Shown: in pieces, positions 21,850-33,203 of the stretch
Layout of the letters: every line of letters begins with the position of its first letter
Position numbering within the stretch: the first letter of the stretch is position 1
NCBI GenBank assembly: GCA_030710605.1
Contig: CP092876.1
Coordinates: forward strand, 64,976,115 to 65,040,114
Direction: 5' to 3'
Length of the DNA stretch: 64,000 bases
Source: Cordylochernes scorpioides
Taxonomy: Eukaryota; Arthropoda; Arachnida; Pseudoscorpiones; Chernetidae
Position numbers and translations under genes: made by a program
Notes under the pieces: model-generated
Seen by the model: only the letters and a program-made list of their open reading frames with translations
The model's database searches: none
Told to the model about the DNA's origin: nothing

Positions 21850-23690
21850 CGATACCAGGAATATGTTTCCATAGAGTTTAATAATGTGATTCCTAGAAAA
21901 TATGTCAGCCTCATAGGTAACTCTTTGGGGTTTACAAAAATCGAATAATATTGATTAATATAATTTAATAAATGGTATAGTTGCTATGATATTACAATTT
22001 TTATATATACAATTGAAAATAAATTTTAATAACACCTGGTTTTTATTCGTATAGTTTTGAAATCTGTTCTAGACTATGTATATTTTAACTGGTTCGTGGA
22101 TCATTCTTTATCATCACTAGCAAACCTTTTCACTATGGTGATGCAAATGGTGTTATCCTTCTGATGCACAATTAAAGGTGAGGGTGCCTATTTGGCTCAT
22201 ATATATGTGTGTGTGAGAGAAAGAAAAATTTGAGTTAAAATTTTAACGAGTAAACGATTATTAAAATGATATAAATATATTTATTGTGGCCATGGAAAAC
22301 CATAAAATGGCAAACATTTTAAAAATATCTAATAAGATCAACCCTATAATTATTTATTGAAAATAAAAAAATGGGCGATTCCTTATTGGATTTTTTTATT
22401 GCATTTTTAATATAAAATAAATTTAACCTAATGGATTCACATATTCGTTTCTACAATTTTTAACGATGAAGATTTATTTTCAGGATTAAAGTAGACCAAT
22501 CCCAAACCTATGTCGATTAATGACTCAATGTGTGGAATCAGGAAAGAATTCAGTGGAATAGAAATTGTCTTCATGATTACCCAGCACGGCGATAAAAATA
22601 TAACACGTCCAAGAAGTTCGATTATAAGACTGATTGCTGAATTACTTCTTTCACGTGTCTAAGGAAGGATGTTCAAAATCACTTTATTAGGTACCGCTCA
22701 ACAACCGTCCACCGACTTGTTTGTAAGGAAGGATGATTTATAAATAAACTGTATATCAAAGGCTTTAATAGGCTTTATTTTTCTTTTAGCAAGAGACCAA
22801 TGATATTTCTTCATCACTTCTCACAAAAGAGGCCGTTTGAACAGGCGTATGTTCTCTTCTATCAAGAGTCTCAAGATTCAGTCAAGACATTGATTCACGA
22901 TCAATTTTTATATTTGCTGAGTACTTCGTTAACGCTATCATCCCACTAGCATTGGAGAAGAGACTTATATGAAGGAGAAATATTGTGGTCTGTGTGGTGT
23001 CTTTTATTTTCAAATAGACTTGCCCCCCAACATTGAGGAGGCATATTGACTACTAGAAATATTTGAGCTTTCTGGAAGAGTTCATGGGTGTCATAGGACT
23101 TTAGCTTATTTTACGAATGATAATCTAGTGTACACCTGAGGCAGCGCTGGTCAATACATTTACTGGGAGTTAGGATATTTAAAGTTCAAGTTGGTCACAG
23201 TCATATGCCCTGAATATAAAATAATTCAAAAAGAAAGTCTTAAGTAGCTTATATAAAACCCCTCAGAACCTTATTCGAACTAAATTATTCTTTTATGAGG
23301 GAGTAATATTTATACTTCAAGAATCCTCAAAATCCTGTTATTCAGCATGAAAGTTTTTTTTTGTAATACATTTTATATTTATTGTTTTAAATTTTAATAA
23401 TTAACATTTTTTGGAAATTCGTTTTAATGTGTTTTTTATAATAATACTTTTTCAATAAAACACATTTACTTATATTAATTTTGTTAAACCTAATATTTGC
23501 GTACATTAATATATATAATTATCAAGTATTGTGCATTTAATATTAGCAGGTACAGCGGGAGAACTATAAAATATCTTAAAATGATTTAATTTCGAAAGTA
23601 AATATAAATATTATAGATTGATATATGAAAATTGATACATTAGTTTTTAAAAATCTATTAATTTATTTATTCTACAACATATTAGAAGTG
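21850..23690. other. Upstream non-coding DNA of cassette 1
   Basis: AT-rich sequence with no ORF of interest. Segments 22785-23010 and 23220-23350 align with 27890-28120 and 29580-29700 in cassette 2, and with 52195-52400 and 52615-52740 in cassette 3, so this is ordinary cassette sequence. Confidence 0.6.
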
Positions 23691-24560
23691 AGTGCGGGAA
23701 GAGGCACAGACCTTGGCGACGATTAGCTTGTCCATTTAGGTGTGAACCACTTCTTTATAGACTGGATGAGGTTGAGGCGATTTTGTATACAGCTTCCTCT
23801 ATAATGCCCCTACATAGTAGTCGTAGAGGTTGCAGTCTGGTGAAATAGAGGGCCAAATATCGGAACTTGAGTTATTGGAGTAGTACCAGCTGTGCCTGTA
23901 TTCTTTTGCCTTGTTGGCTAGAGCTAAGACATGGTGTAAAACACAATTCCTTTTTTTGTGTGTGATGATCATATTACTACACGGTGGCTTCACGGCGGTC
24001 TCCAGGACATTGCTATAGGTGTTAGCGTTCATATAAGGTCCTGATAAATATGTGGAGAGGAATGACATCAATTTCAATGCTGATTACGCCATGAGGGAGA
24101 CAGAATGTTCCTGTACATCGCGACGGATACCTCTGATTGGGATATTATATATTCAATGTTCATCCATGAGATTCATCTTTTGGTTCTGGTGAAAGTTATT
24201 TCCATTGGATCATTATCTCAACATGTAACGAGAATCATATTTCAGATTTTTAGGAGGAAAATCTATTTTTTTTTTTATAGTCTCAGTCAAATACTGACCT
24301 TCCTGAAGAGCATATGACACGAGAGAATAGTCTTGGTAAACAGTTCTGACAATATTATAGGGCTAACGACCATCTCTGGGACTATGGCTCTAGCACTACT
24401 TCTTAAGTCTCTATCAATCTTCCCCTTTGTATTTTTGAAAGGTTCTTTGTCTTTTACCTTGTACAATTAAGACACGAGTGCTTTTTCCTTTGAAGTGTTC
24501 CTTCAATATCATTGTAGCGTCATCAATCTGTTTCCTGACCGATAAAAAGTAGTTTTAAAC
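23690..24560 (-). pseudogene. Mariner-type transposase remnant, unit 1
   Basis: Minus-strand fragments read YVGAL preceded by DIWPSISPDCNLYDYY (the PxxSPDLNPLDYY-like third catalytic motif, with the second D retained) near 23830-23870. HGVISIEIDVIPLH lies near 24085-24050 in the catalytic core. Many stops and frameshifts are present. It is a different mariner lineage from the one in the composite element. The equivalent copy in cassette 3 lies at 53110-54060. Confidence 0.7.
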
Positions 24561-24734
24561 AACATAAAAAATTACCTATCTCTTTTGAGCTCCTTCCATC
24601 GTGATTTTAGAATTACCGATTATTATTTATTCGGTTCCAAAATCACTTTATTAGGTACCGCTCAAAAAAAACCCAAATTATGATATTTTCAACTATGAAT
24701 AATATGTGAAAGTTATTCACACATATTAAACAAA

Positions 24735-24819
24735 ATGTTAATGCGGGATTCAATCCCGGTTACTGGCTGTCGGGAATCGAGGGTGCTACCCACTCGTCCA
24801 CCGACCTTTGTATGTTAAT
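24735..24819 (-). mobile_element. Solo tRNA-like insertion with 8-bp target duplication
   Basis: 24743-24811 on the minus strand reads GGTCGGTGGACGAGTGGGTA and ends GGGATTGAATCCCGC, a B-box-like T arm. It is flanked by ATGTTAAT on both sides (24735-24742 and 24812-24819). It resembles the head of the local SINE family but lacks the SINE body and A-tail. It looks like a retro-inserted tRNA or SINE-head fragment. Confidence 0.6.
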
Positions 24820-25029
24820 TATTATTTATCAAAAGACTTTTCATATATGCACCATTTTATATTTTTCTGTCAAATAGCTACTCGGTTAGAAATAAATAAT
24901 ATATACAAATTTATGCGCTTTGTGTTTTTTCTCAAATTACCTTATTTTCCCTTTATTCTATTATATTGACTATATATTCACACCTATAGTCAAAATGAAC
25001 AATTTCTATAGATATTTATCACTATTTTA

Positions 25030-25590
25030 TATTTTTTCAAAGTCAATAAAGGGGGTTAACAGACGAGGAATATAAGCAGAGATGTGTCTGGAGACGCCTT
25101 AGGCAGCGTGTAAATCTTGGTTTACTTTCAAACACCACACAAGCCTACAACAGGGATTTATGGTCTGGGGTGTCATTTCATTTGATAAAAAGATCCTATT
25201 GGTATTCATATTAGGCGCCCTGACAGCACAAAGGTATGAAAACGACATTCTATGGCCTCTTTGTCGCTGTTCCCTCCAAATCATTCTGGGATAATTTACA
25301 ACAAGATAAAACCCGGCCACAAACGGCACGTGTTACTAGGGAGTGTCTTCAAACGTGTCAAATTCTTTTGTGGCCAACAAGATCGCTTGATATTTCACCC
25401 ATAGAACACATCTAGGGCGTTATGAGAAAGTGATTGCAACCATCTCAGAACGTTGACTCTTTAGCCCGACAGTTGCAGACAATCTGGCAAGAAACCCCCC
25501 AGGACACCATCTGGAATTTTTTATGGGTCCATGACACGCTGGATTACCGCCTGCCTCCCGGCCAGTGGGGTTCCAATAACATGTAGACTT
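25030..25590 (+). pseudogene. Tc1-like transposase remnant, unit 2
   Basis: Starts near TCAATAAAGGGGG. Catalytic-region text QGFMVWGVISFDKKILLVFI is near 25151-25210, then GALTAQRYENDILWPL. Later text is frameshifted, ending near GHHLEFFMGP. Similar remnants start at 37137 and 18.6 kb. The DNA just left of it (24830-25020) matches 54970-55440, the beginning of a further cassette. Confidence 0.7.
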
Positions 25591-26114
25591 TCTCAATTTG
25601 CGTTGATCACACTTGAGACTGAAATAATATTTTTTTTTCTAAAAAAATATACATCACTCATGTTTCACATACGCAATTTTTGTTCCTTCCTGATGCGCCG
25701 ATTTATTTTGCGATAGAGCGTATTTTATAGAAAGAGAGAAAAGGGTGTACATCTTTATTCATCTTTAAGTATAGTTAAATCAACAGAAAAAATCACTATG
25801 ATAAAATATAATAAAGCAATAATATGTTTTTTTATTTTTTTCAGAGAAATAATAAAATTATTAGAATGTATTGAAGAGCGTAACGAGTTTGAGATTCAAG
25901 AATATGTTTAGAAAATTGTAACTCTGAAGTTGACTTAATAGTAAATTAGAAAATAGTAAAACTTTGATGCTTATTGATTTTTGAGCAATGGATAAATTAT
26001 GTACAATAAAGTTCTAAGACAATAATAAAAACATTGATTCAAATATTAAATACTTTATTTGAACGCCATCAAAATTGTTAATACCGGGAGGTGAACCATC
26101 ATGTCCTGAGACAT

Positions 26115-27163
26115 TTATCTTTCAGGATGGTTGCAGTAGTTGTTGCAGTCGCTCACAGACTTGAAGCGGTTGATGCCCTTAGCACATTGTCCCTTGGGCA
26201 GCTGGATGCACTTCAGGGTGGATAGCTCATAGTAGACGGTGTAGACTGCATCTCCTCTCTGACACTTGCCAGTATTCTTTTTCGCCTGGCACTCAGGCTG
26301 GTGATCTGTTTACACACACACACAAACATTTTTAAAATAAAAGTAAATTTTAAATATATATTTTATTTACATATTTGAGGAAGGAAATATACCCAAATAT
26401 TCAAATTAATTCGAATATAAAATGTAATAGACAAACTCATTCTATATGGCTACCCTAAATCCTTCACACTGAGGCATTTTTATAATCCTAATCACACTCA
26501 TATTACAACCATATATCAATATATCTTATTCCCCCGAAAACGCTTCCTCTATTTATTTACAGGATGCATATCGTGCCATCTTTTATAAAATATGTGAAAT
26601 AATTTTAACGCGTATGGTTTTATAAAAATATATAAATTTTGAAATATCAGATTCAGTATAAATATAGAAGCAAAAATCTCCAATGCAATATTACAGCGGT
26701 GTGATAGATTAAACTGGCGATACCATTAGGAATGTTCACCATTGAATTTATTTTATCTGAAATCAACAATAGTTCGCATTATATATAGTTTTATTGAAAT
26801 CATCTCATCAAATTGAAAAATTGCAAACGGAGTCACTTTTACAGGCATTATATCACATATGCATATTCAAATTTTAATATAGATTTTTGTTTGAAAGCCT
26901 TTTTAAGCAAATAAATCTGTTTTCATTAATATTTGTACATATAATATTTCAATTTCCCATTTTTCTAAATATATTCTATTTTAAATATTTAAAAAAAAGT
27001 CAAAGTACAAATGTATATATTCCTTAAAAGGTGGTGTTAGAGCGAAATCATCTTCAAGAAACACGTGTCCCTGTATAATATCCAGTCATACAAGATACTC
27101 ACGGGCCACGACGAGGGTCACCATCAGGACGGCTACAAGGACGACAAGGAAGCTACGTGACAT
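26115..27163 (-). CDS. Kunitz-type secreted peptide, gene 2 (two exons)
   Basis: The CDS is the join of exon 1 (27163-27103) and exon 2 (26305-26115), 83 residues. The signal peptide differs from gene 1 at one residue (VLMVTLVVA instead of VLMVALVVA). The mature domain has the same six-cysteine pattern. It differs by Val for Gly in CQRGDAVYTVYY, two residues before the usual first-strand aromatic. P1 is Gln. The intron (27102-26306) is the shortest of the set at 797 bp, with GTGAGTAT donor and AG acceptor. AATAAA follows at 26054-26059. It is intact by inspection, and the role is inferred from the fold only. Confidence 0.83.
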
Positions 27164-27195
27164 GATGGACACTGACTGGATGTCCCCGAGAAGAC

Positions 27196-27281
27196 ATTAT
27201 ATAGCCGCAGACTTTGACAGATGGCCACAGCTGTGTGACATTTTGGTGACAGCAGGGGTCCTGACGATGTCAACAGGTTGC
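27196..27281 (-). promoter_or_regulatory. Core promoter of Kunitz gene 2
   Basis: TATATAAT at complement 27196-27203 and GCAACCTGTTGAC at complement 27269-27281, at the same spacing as gene 1. The intervening bases are almost identical to genes 1 and 3. Confidence 0.65.
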
Positions 27282-28308
27282 ATCTTATTGCACTGGGGTT
27301 TGTAAATTCCATGAATATGTATCCATTGAGTTTAATAATGGGATTCGGGGAAAATATATCAGCTTTGTGAGTAACCAATCAGGGTTTTTAGGGATCGAAT
27401 CCTTTTGATTGAAATAATAATTAAAAAAAAAAACAATTTGCATATAGAACTGCTATGATTTTATAATTTTAATATATTGTTTGAATTTAATAACCTGTTT
27501 TTATAATTATTATAGAGAGATAGAGAGGTTCTAAAAATTGATATTTGTGTGAGAGCGAGAGAAAGAAAATTGAAAATTTATTGAATAATATTTTTTTTCG
27601 AATGGAATTAAAATTATTGTGACTATAAAAAAGACTAAAAAATGACCATTTTTTTAAATTATCAGAATGAATCTTCTGTATAAAATAAATCAAATGATTG
27701 AATATATAAATATACAATTTTTTAAATAGTTATGATAAGCGATCACTCTTCAAAGAAATCGCTCTTATTTTTAAGGAAGAATAAATAAAATTGAGGTAAA
27801 TAATTTCTTTAAAAAAAATGAAATCAACTCTTCACCCTGATTTTATTTAATCTTCCTTTTCCAAATGAAAGTCTTTACTTATAAGAGTATTCCAGAAAAA
27901 AGACCAATGCTATTTATATTTCTAATCGGTTATCAAATAAGAGGTCGCTTGAAAAGGCCTATGTTACCTTCCATGAGGATTTAATATTCAGTCAAGACAT
28001 TGATTCACGATCAATATTTATTTGAAGAGAACTTCGGAAACGCTATAATCCCACTAATATTGGTGAAGAGACTCATATGAGGGAAGGATATTGTGGATTG
28101 GGCTGTTTTTATTTCCACCAGTCTTGATTAGACTTATTGACTTTTTGGAGATTTGGAGCCCTCTGTTAGATAGTTCAGAGGTGCCAAAGAACACCACCAT
28201 AATATCTTTATCCCTCGAATATCCTAACTCACAAGTCAATGTATTGAATAGCACTCCCTTATGTATATATATATGAATAAATAATAGAAAAATATGTTAG
28301 GTGGTGAT

Positions 28309-28670
28309 ATTAAAAATAAATAAAGAATATCCTGACCAGGAGCATTTTATTTTTCTATTATCTTTCCACAAGTTAAGCGAATTTACGTAGGTTTGGCCTT
28401 AAATACCCATTTATTCTTTTCTCAAAAAGCCTCTGGGACCAAAAATATTTTTGGTTGCAGTGGTACAGCTTGCTCCATGCTGACGAGCACCAACAGCGCG
28501 AAACGCGTTCGTGGATGGCTTTCTTGTATAAAGAATTGGGTTGACCAAATATCAGGCAACAGGCTAAATCAATGTTTAGTTGTTTTCTGTTCCAGCAGAT
28601 GGCGCTCTGCCTTCTGTAAAGCACATGTGCTCCTGGTCAGGATATGCTTTCTTTATTTTAAATATATATT
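28309..28670 (+). mobile_element. Retrozyme family-1 unit with hammerhead ribozyme
   Basis: A plus-strand unit runs from about 28372 (GTTAAGCGAATTTACG) to about 28665 (GGTCAGGATATGC...TTTATTTTA). An inverted stub of the unit end lies just left (28309-28347). It shares the order of the 36.8-kb unit: TAAATACCCAT, CTCTGGGACCAAAA, ribozyme, TTGGGTTGACCAAATATC, GATGGCGCTCTGCC, GCACATGTGCTCCTGGTCAGG. Such ribozyme-bearing repeats are known as retrozymes and as terminal repeats of Penelope-like elements. Confidence 0.75.
28467..28520 (+). ncRNA. Type I hammerhead ribozyme, family 1
   Basis: The core is CTGACGA (28480-28486), stem II GCAC/GCGC with loop CAACA, then GAAA and ACGCGT as a tiny palindromic stem III. 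Cleavage is predicted after T at 28509 (GUU). Stem I pairs CCATG (28475-28479) with CGTGG (28510-28514), and after an internal loop AGCT (28467-28470) with GGCT (28517-28520). There is one A-C mismatch in stem II, so activity may be weak. Confidence 0.75.
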
Positions 28671-28704
28671 TATATTTTGAAAATAGCGCAATCCAAAAAT
28701 AAAT

Positions 28705-28800
28705 ATTTAATTAAAAAGGCATATTTTGGATCAAAATATTATTTATTTTACCAATATTTCAGTTGGCCGAACGCCAACCTTTATTAAGGTGTTATAACAT
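28705..28800. repeat. Short repeat beginning AAAGGCATATTTTGGATCAA
   Basis: 28710-28800 resembles 56335-56440: a shared GGCATATTTTGGATCAA start, then an AT-rich stretch and an (ATATTTC) motif. A weaker relative starts at 16005. The family is not identified. The presence of a ...TTTCAGTTGGCCGAACGCC stretch could fit a Penelope-like element end. Confidence 0.4.
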
Positions 28801-28824
28801 ATTTAATACAACAAATATATATAT

Positions 28825-29185
28825 TAAGAAAAAGGCATTTCCTTATCGTGCAACTGAAAGTTGCTGATGGCTTGCGCCATCTATCGGAATAAATATCAAC
28901 TATTCTCGTTGATTTTTAAATATTCCAGAATTGGCCGAATACCCATTCTTGATTAATCATGAAAAGCTAACAACGGACTTGTTTCGGGCTGTTGGCCCTC
29001 ATCATTGGCCAATTCTGGAATAATTAAAAATCAACGAGAATAGTTGATATCTATTCCGATAGATGGCGCAATCCATCAGCAACTTTCAGTTGCACGATAA
29101 GGAAATGCCTTTTTCTTAATTTATGCACCTTATCCCAGTACAATATTACATTTGTACTATTTTTTCACAAATATATATATATATA
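28825..29185. mobile_element. Retrozyme family-2 foldback copy with damaged ribozyme
   Basis: 28830-28940 (TTAAGAAAAAGGCATTTCCT onward) and 28985-29118 are inverted repeats with a 60-bp centre. On the minus strand the centre keeps GATGAGGGCCAACAGCCCGA, then AAC, but the start of the core is AATGATGA instead of CTGATGA and ACGCGT has become ACAAGT. Cleavage is therefore unlikely. The right end continues with the family-2 spacer (TTATGCACCTTATCCCAGTA). Confidence 0.75.
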
Positions 29186-29919
29186 TGTTGTGAATAATTT
29201 GTTTATTGTTAGATAAAGGATTAATAAGAAAAAAATGATTGATAAGATAAAGGATTGAGGTGCAGTCGTGATAAAAGAAAGATAATTATTTACTATCAAG
29301 TATTTTTTTATTTTCAATTACTTGATGAAAATTACACACTAATTAATTTTTAAAAATTTATAGAATTTATGAAATTGATTCTATATTAGTGACTTAAAAA
29401 AATATATATGTTAACTATGCATATTTACCACAAAACTGAAAGTCATTCTAAAAACGATGATAAAAATAGTAGATCTATCAATGAATAAAAATATAATATA
29501 TACATTTTTTAAAATATAAAATATTAGAATTTTCTGATTATATAATATATATACATAATTATCTAGACCTAAATATAAAATAATTCAATAGGAAAGTGTT
29601 AGAAAGCGATCTGCAACCCTTCAGAAACCTTCTCGTACTATATTCTGCTCCTATGAGGGAGTGAGATTTATACTTCAAGATATCCTGCGAATTCTTTTAT
29701 TCAACCTGAAAGCTCAATTTTTAGAACTTTTAATAAATATGTTATTAAATCGCTTCAATTTAACTCTTTTGAGTGTTTGTGATAATAGTGATTTTTTTAA
29801 TCAAATATTTTTCCACACTAATATTTACATTTCTCCAGTGCCTCTCTTAGTTAAGAATTTATATGAACTTTGAAAATATTCAGTGTGATTTTTGTATAGA
29901 AAATAGATATAGATTAACA

Positions 29920-30985
29920 CAGAAGGTCTTTCACAGAGACATTAGCATTAATAAATGAAGCATATAATGACGAAATGTTGTCACGAACGTAAGTTTATTT
30001 CTGTTGTTTAAAGATAACCTTAAGAGCATCGCAGATGATTCAAGGTCAGGTCGGCCATTGACGTCAACAACGGATCGCAATATTGGACAGGTACGGGATT
30101 TAATTGTTGCTGATAGAAAAATTATTATTGATAATATATCAGAAATACTTGGAATTTCGTATGTTAGTGCCAAAAAATTATTGGTGAACATTTAAACATG
30201 AAAAAACTTTGGGGTTACCTTGTCCCACGAAGTTTAACCGATCAACAAAGAGTGACCAAATTATCAATTTGCAAAGATTTAATTGACTACAAAAAACGAT
30301 TCTGATTTTTTAAAAAACAATAATAACTGATGATGAAGAATGGTGCTTTCTTTTTGATCCACAAACCAAAAAAACAATCACTCGAATGACACACGACGAA
30401 GTTCCCCTAGGAAGAAGAAAGTTCGTCTTGACAAGTCCAAAGGAAAAATAATGCTTGTAGTATTTTTCGATTATCAAGGAATTGTCTTTTATTAATTTAT
30501 TAAATAGGTGGTTACTATTTTAAACAGGCATACAAAGAAATACTTGTGCGCCTTCGTGATGCGATAAGAATAAAAAGAAACCAACTCTTTAAATCAAAAC
30601 AGTGGAAATTGCTACATGATAATGCCCCTGCTCATAGAGCCATTATTGTTCAAGACTATTTAGCTAAACACTTTGTATCTGCCTTGCCCTATCCTCCTTA
30701 CTCTCCTGATATCGTCCCATGTGATTTCTTCTTCTTCTTAAAAGTTAAAATGACGTTAAAAAGGAGACGCTTTTCATTGTCATAAGAAGTTATTAAAAAT
30801 GCGACGGTTAAGCTAAACAAGCTTAGAAAAATTGACTTTGAACTAACATTTCAACAGCTTTTTTTCACGCTTGAAAAAATGTGTAGATAACAAAGGCTCA
30901 TATTTTGAAAAAATTGATGTTTAAATTACTATACTATAAATAAATAATTAATTTTAAAAAAGTTTGGGAACTTTTTTACCTTACC
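29920..30985 (+). pseudogene. Mariner-type transposase insertion in cassette 2
   Basis: The N-terminal domain reads SIADDSRSGRPLTSTTDRNI (30015-30075) and the second helix-turn-helix IIIDNISEILGISYVSAKKL (30115-30180). The catalytic core follows with LLHDNAPAHRA (second D) and PYPPYSPDIVPCDFFFF (third D) at 30610-30740. Between them the frame is broken repeatedly (for example near 30190 and 30300-30330). Cassette sequence resumes at about 30990. It is the third mariner lineage in the window and the least decayed at the C-terminal end. Confidence 0.78.
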
Positions 30986-31067
30986 TTGTATTTAAAGTGA
31001 ATATCAATATATTCAAATGAATATTTCCACAGTAGTTTTCAAAAATTTATAGTTTTGTGATTTATTA

Positions 31068-31399
31068 AAAACATTATTTTTTATTATTCCTAGTACACGT
31101 GGTATTGGCAATGATAATCATGGTGGGTAGAAAGAAGTAGGCGACTGCTTTTACCGTAAGTGCACCACACGTCTACACATGTGAAAAGCAGTTCGACTTT
31201 ACACTTACAAATGTGCCAGAGGCCCGTTTGTTTACTTGCACTCGCTGGTAAGGTTGGACTTTTGAAAGAATCGGGGGACATTGGAGCATATTTTTTTTTA
31301 AATCAGAAAAAAAGTGCCCAATGCGGGATTCGAACTCGGGTCGTAGCGGTCGGAAACCAACGGTTTAGACCATTGATCCACCGACCCCCCGAAAACATT
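31068..31399 (-). mobile_element. tRNA-derived SINE, full-length copy
   Basis: The body is 31076-31391 on the minus strand, flanked by AAAACATT (31068-31075 and 31392-31399). The head GTCGGTGGATCAATGGTCTA contains an A-box-like TGGATCAATGG. The B box is GAGTTCGAATCCCGC. The body matches the SINE at 17 kb, ending CCATGATTATCATTGCC and then an A/T-rich tail. Confidence 0.85.
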
Positions 31400-31652
31400 G
31401 ATAAACAAAACATTATTAATTATTAAACCAATAAATTTGTAATTGGATTAAAAATATCTTATAAACCAATATTTTAGATTATCAATTTTTCTTTTATATG
31501 TATTTTTTTCATGTTATTTCCACAAAATATTTCTTTACACATGGTACAAAATAATTGTAAACATAAAATAGTCTTTATTGATAATATCTAAAATATTCAC
31601 ATCCTTATTTTTTTTTTGCAACATTTATTTTGTCTGTAATCTATATATATAT

Positions 31653-31901
31653 TGTGGCGAAGAAATATTTTATTATTTAATTTAATATTATTCAATGAAA
31701 ATATATTCAACAGATTATAAAAATATATTTTAATCTGTTTTGTGAAATCATCTTAAAATATTTCTTTGCTTACTTGCTTAAGATTCTCTAGCGATAGATA
31801 GTGGGGGCTGACTTGTTAATAATTGTCGACTCGTCGCTGTGACGTCATCAATAAATACTTTTACATCTTAGGATATTTCAAGGCTTGATTTCTACGCTAC
31901 A
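31653..31901 (+). repeat. Putative 5' LTR of Gypsy-2
   Basis: It runs from TGTGGCGAAG to GCTACA, followed after two bases by TGGTGAAGAAGCTGG (31904-31918), a plausible primer-binding site. No second copy occurs downstream, so the LTR boundaries rest on TG...CA ends and the PBS position only. Confidence 0.55.
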
Positions 31902-31977
31902 ACTGGTGAAGAAGCTGGATCGATACCCATTCAGGAAAAAACGGAAAATTGACTCGGTTGAGCAAGAAGAAAAAACC

Positions 31978-33153
31978 ATGAACATCAAGAAAGAAGCAAC
32001 TACTCAGGTGGGTTCATTTTTTGTCCAACATCTACCTAGAAACCCCTCAATGTTCTCTGGTGAGGGTGTTGAAGATCCCCGTAGCTGGTTAAAAGGGTAT
32101 GAACGTGTGGCGAAGCACAACCAATGGGATGAAACCCTTTGTCTCGCTAACGTTTATTTCTATCTTACTGGCACTGCTCTCGAATGGTATGAAAACAACG
32201 AGGAAAGCATCCAGACATGGACGGAGTTCATGTCACAATTAGAAAATGTATTTGGAAAAAATGAAAGCTCAAGACTGCGAGCTGAGAAAATACTCAAAAC
32301 TCGCGCACAATTAAAAGGAGAAAGCACCGAATATTACATCCAAGACGTCCTGCGCCTTTGCAAAGAGGTAGATCCACAAATGAATGGGGAAGATAAAATA
32401 TCCCATCTGATGAAAGGGATAGCTGAGGAGCTCTACCAGGCACTTATCCCAAGGGATGTGCATAACACTGAGCAATTCGTCACCGAATGTCGCCGCATTG
32501 AAAGCATACACTGTAAGCGAGTGACCCCTACCAAATACGAGCGACTACCAAATGTGGCATCTCTCAGTGATCATGATGACAGGGCAGATCTGTCATCTAT
32601 GATCAGGCAAATTGTTCGTGAGGAGGTACAGCGGGCATTAGGCTCTACTCGAGAGGAACCAAAAAATTCTACCATCGAAGATATGGTAAAGGAGGAGATT
32701 GGAAGAACTCTGGCGCCAATCTCAAAGCCTAGGAGAAGTTCCCCACAGAAGGAAAGACCCCGAGAGTTTTATAATAATAGATATGTGGCCCAAACGATAA
32801 GACCGCAGCAGCCAAAACAAGTAAACGGAAGACGCGATACCAACGAATGGCGAACCACGGAAGGTAAGCCAATCTGTTTCCACTGCGGACGCCCTGGCCA
32901 CGTCGTGCGCTACTGCCGTGACAAGAGGAGAGAATATGAAGGAGAACAAACTTGGAACTACAAGCAGAGAGATAGGCTAGAGCCTAGAACATTCTATAAT
33001 TCTCGGAGCATCCAAGAGCTCAACGACGACCTGCCAAGAGAAAATAGACGCCGCTACCGAAGCCCCTCTCCTTACACTGGCCGAAAAGGACAATATTCGT
33101 CTCCTGATAGAAGACCCAGCCAGTCGCCTCGCCGTTCCCGTCAGGAAAACTAG
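31978..33153 (+). CDS. Gypsy-2 Gag
   Basis: From ATG at 31978 (the frame is open from 31885) the product is about 391 residues. A retrotransposon Gag capsid-like region includes MFSGEGVEDPRSWLKGYERV, YFYLTGTALEWYENN, ESTEYYIQDVLRLCKEVD and HLMKGIAEELYQAL. A coiled, acidic middle follows (IVREEVQRALGS). A CCHC zinc knuckle CFHCGRPGHVVRYC lies near residue 300, then an Arg/Ser-rich nucleic-acid-binding tail. Gag forms the particle and packages element RNA. The frame is uninterrupted, which is rare in this window. It ends 51 bp before the open frame of Pol. Confidence 0.88.
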   Translation: MNIKKEATTQVGSFFVQHLPRNPSMFSGEGVEDPRSWLKGYERVAKHNQWDETLCLANVYFYLTGTALEWYENNEESIQTWTEFMSQLENVFGKNESSRLRAEKILKTRAQLKGESTEYYIQDVLRLCKEVDPQMNGEDKISHLMKGIAEELYQALIPRDVHNTEQFVTECRRIESIHCKRVTPTKYERLPNVASLSDHDDRADLSSMIRQIVREEVQRALGSTREEPKNSTIEDMVKEEIGRTLAPISKPRRSSPQKERPREFYNNRYVAQTIRPQQPKQVNGRRDTNEWRTTEGKPICFHCGRPGHVVRYCRDKRREYEGEQTWNYKQRDRLEPRTFYNSRSIQELNDDLPRENRRRYRSPSPYTGRKGQYSSPDRRPSQSPRRSRQEN

Positions 33154-33203
33154 AAGATGCGTCCTATTTTGGAGGTAAGGCCGCAAAATTTATAAATCCT
33201 CCC

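Larger units (their letters stand above)
18540..24650. repeat. Kunitz cassette, tandem unit 1
   Basis: This unit contains, left to right, a Tc1 remnant, Kunitz gene 1 (minus), about 1.9 kb of upstream DNA and a mariner remnant (minus). The same order recurs in unit 2 (from about 25020) and unit 3 (from about 37137). Shared landmarks outside genes include TTCAGTCAAGACATTGATTC (22876, 27993 and, with one change, 52293). Repetition of non-coding landmarks as well as genes points to tandem duplication of the whole block. Confidence 0.75.
25020..31080. repeat. Kunitz cassette, tandem unit 2
   Basis: Tc1 remnant, Kunitz gene 2 (minus) and shared upstream blocks. It was later enlarged by retrozyme copies (28.3-29.2 kb) and a mariner insertion (29.9-31.0 kb). 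Cassette sequence resumes at about 30990-31070, matching the DNA near 53020-53110. Confidence 0.7.
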
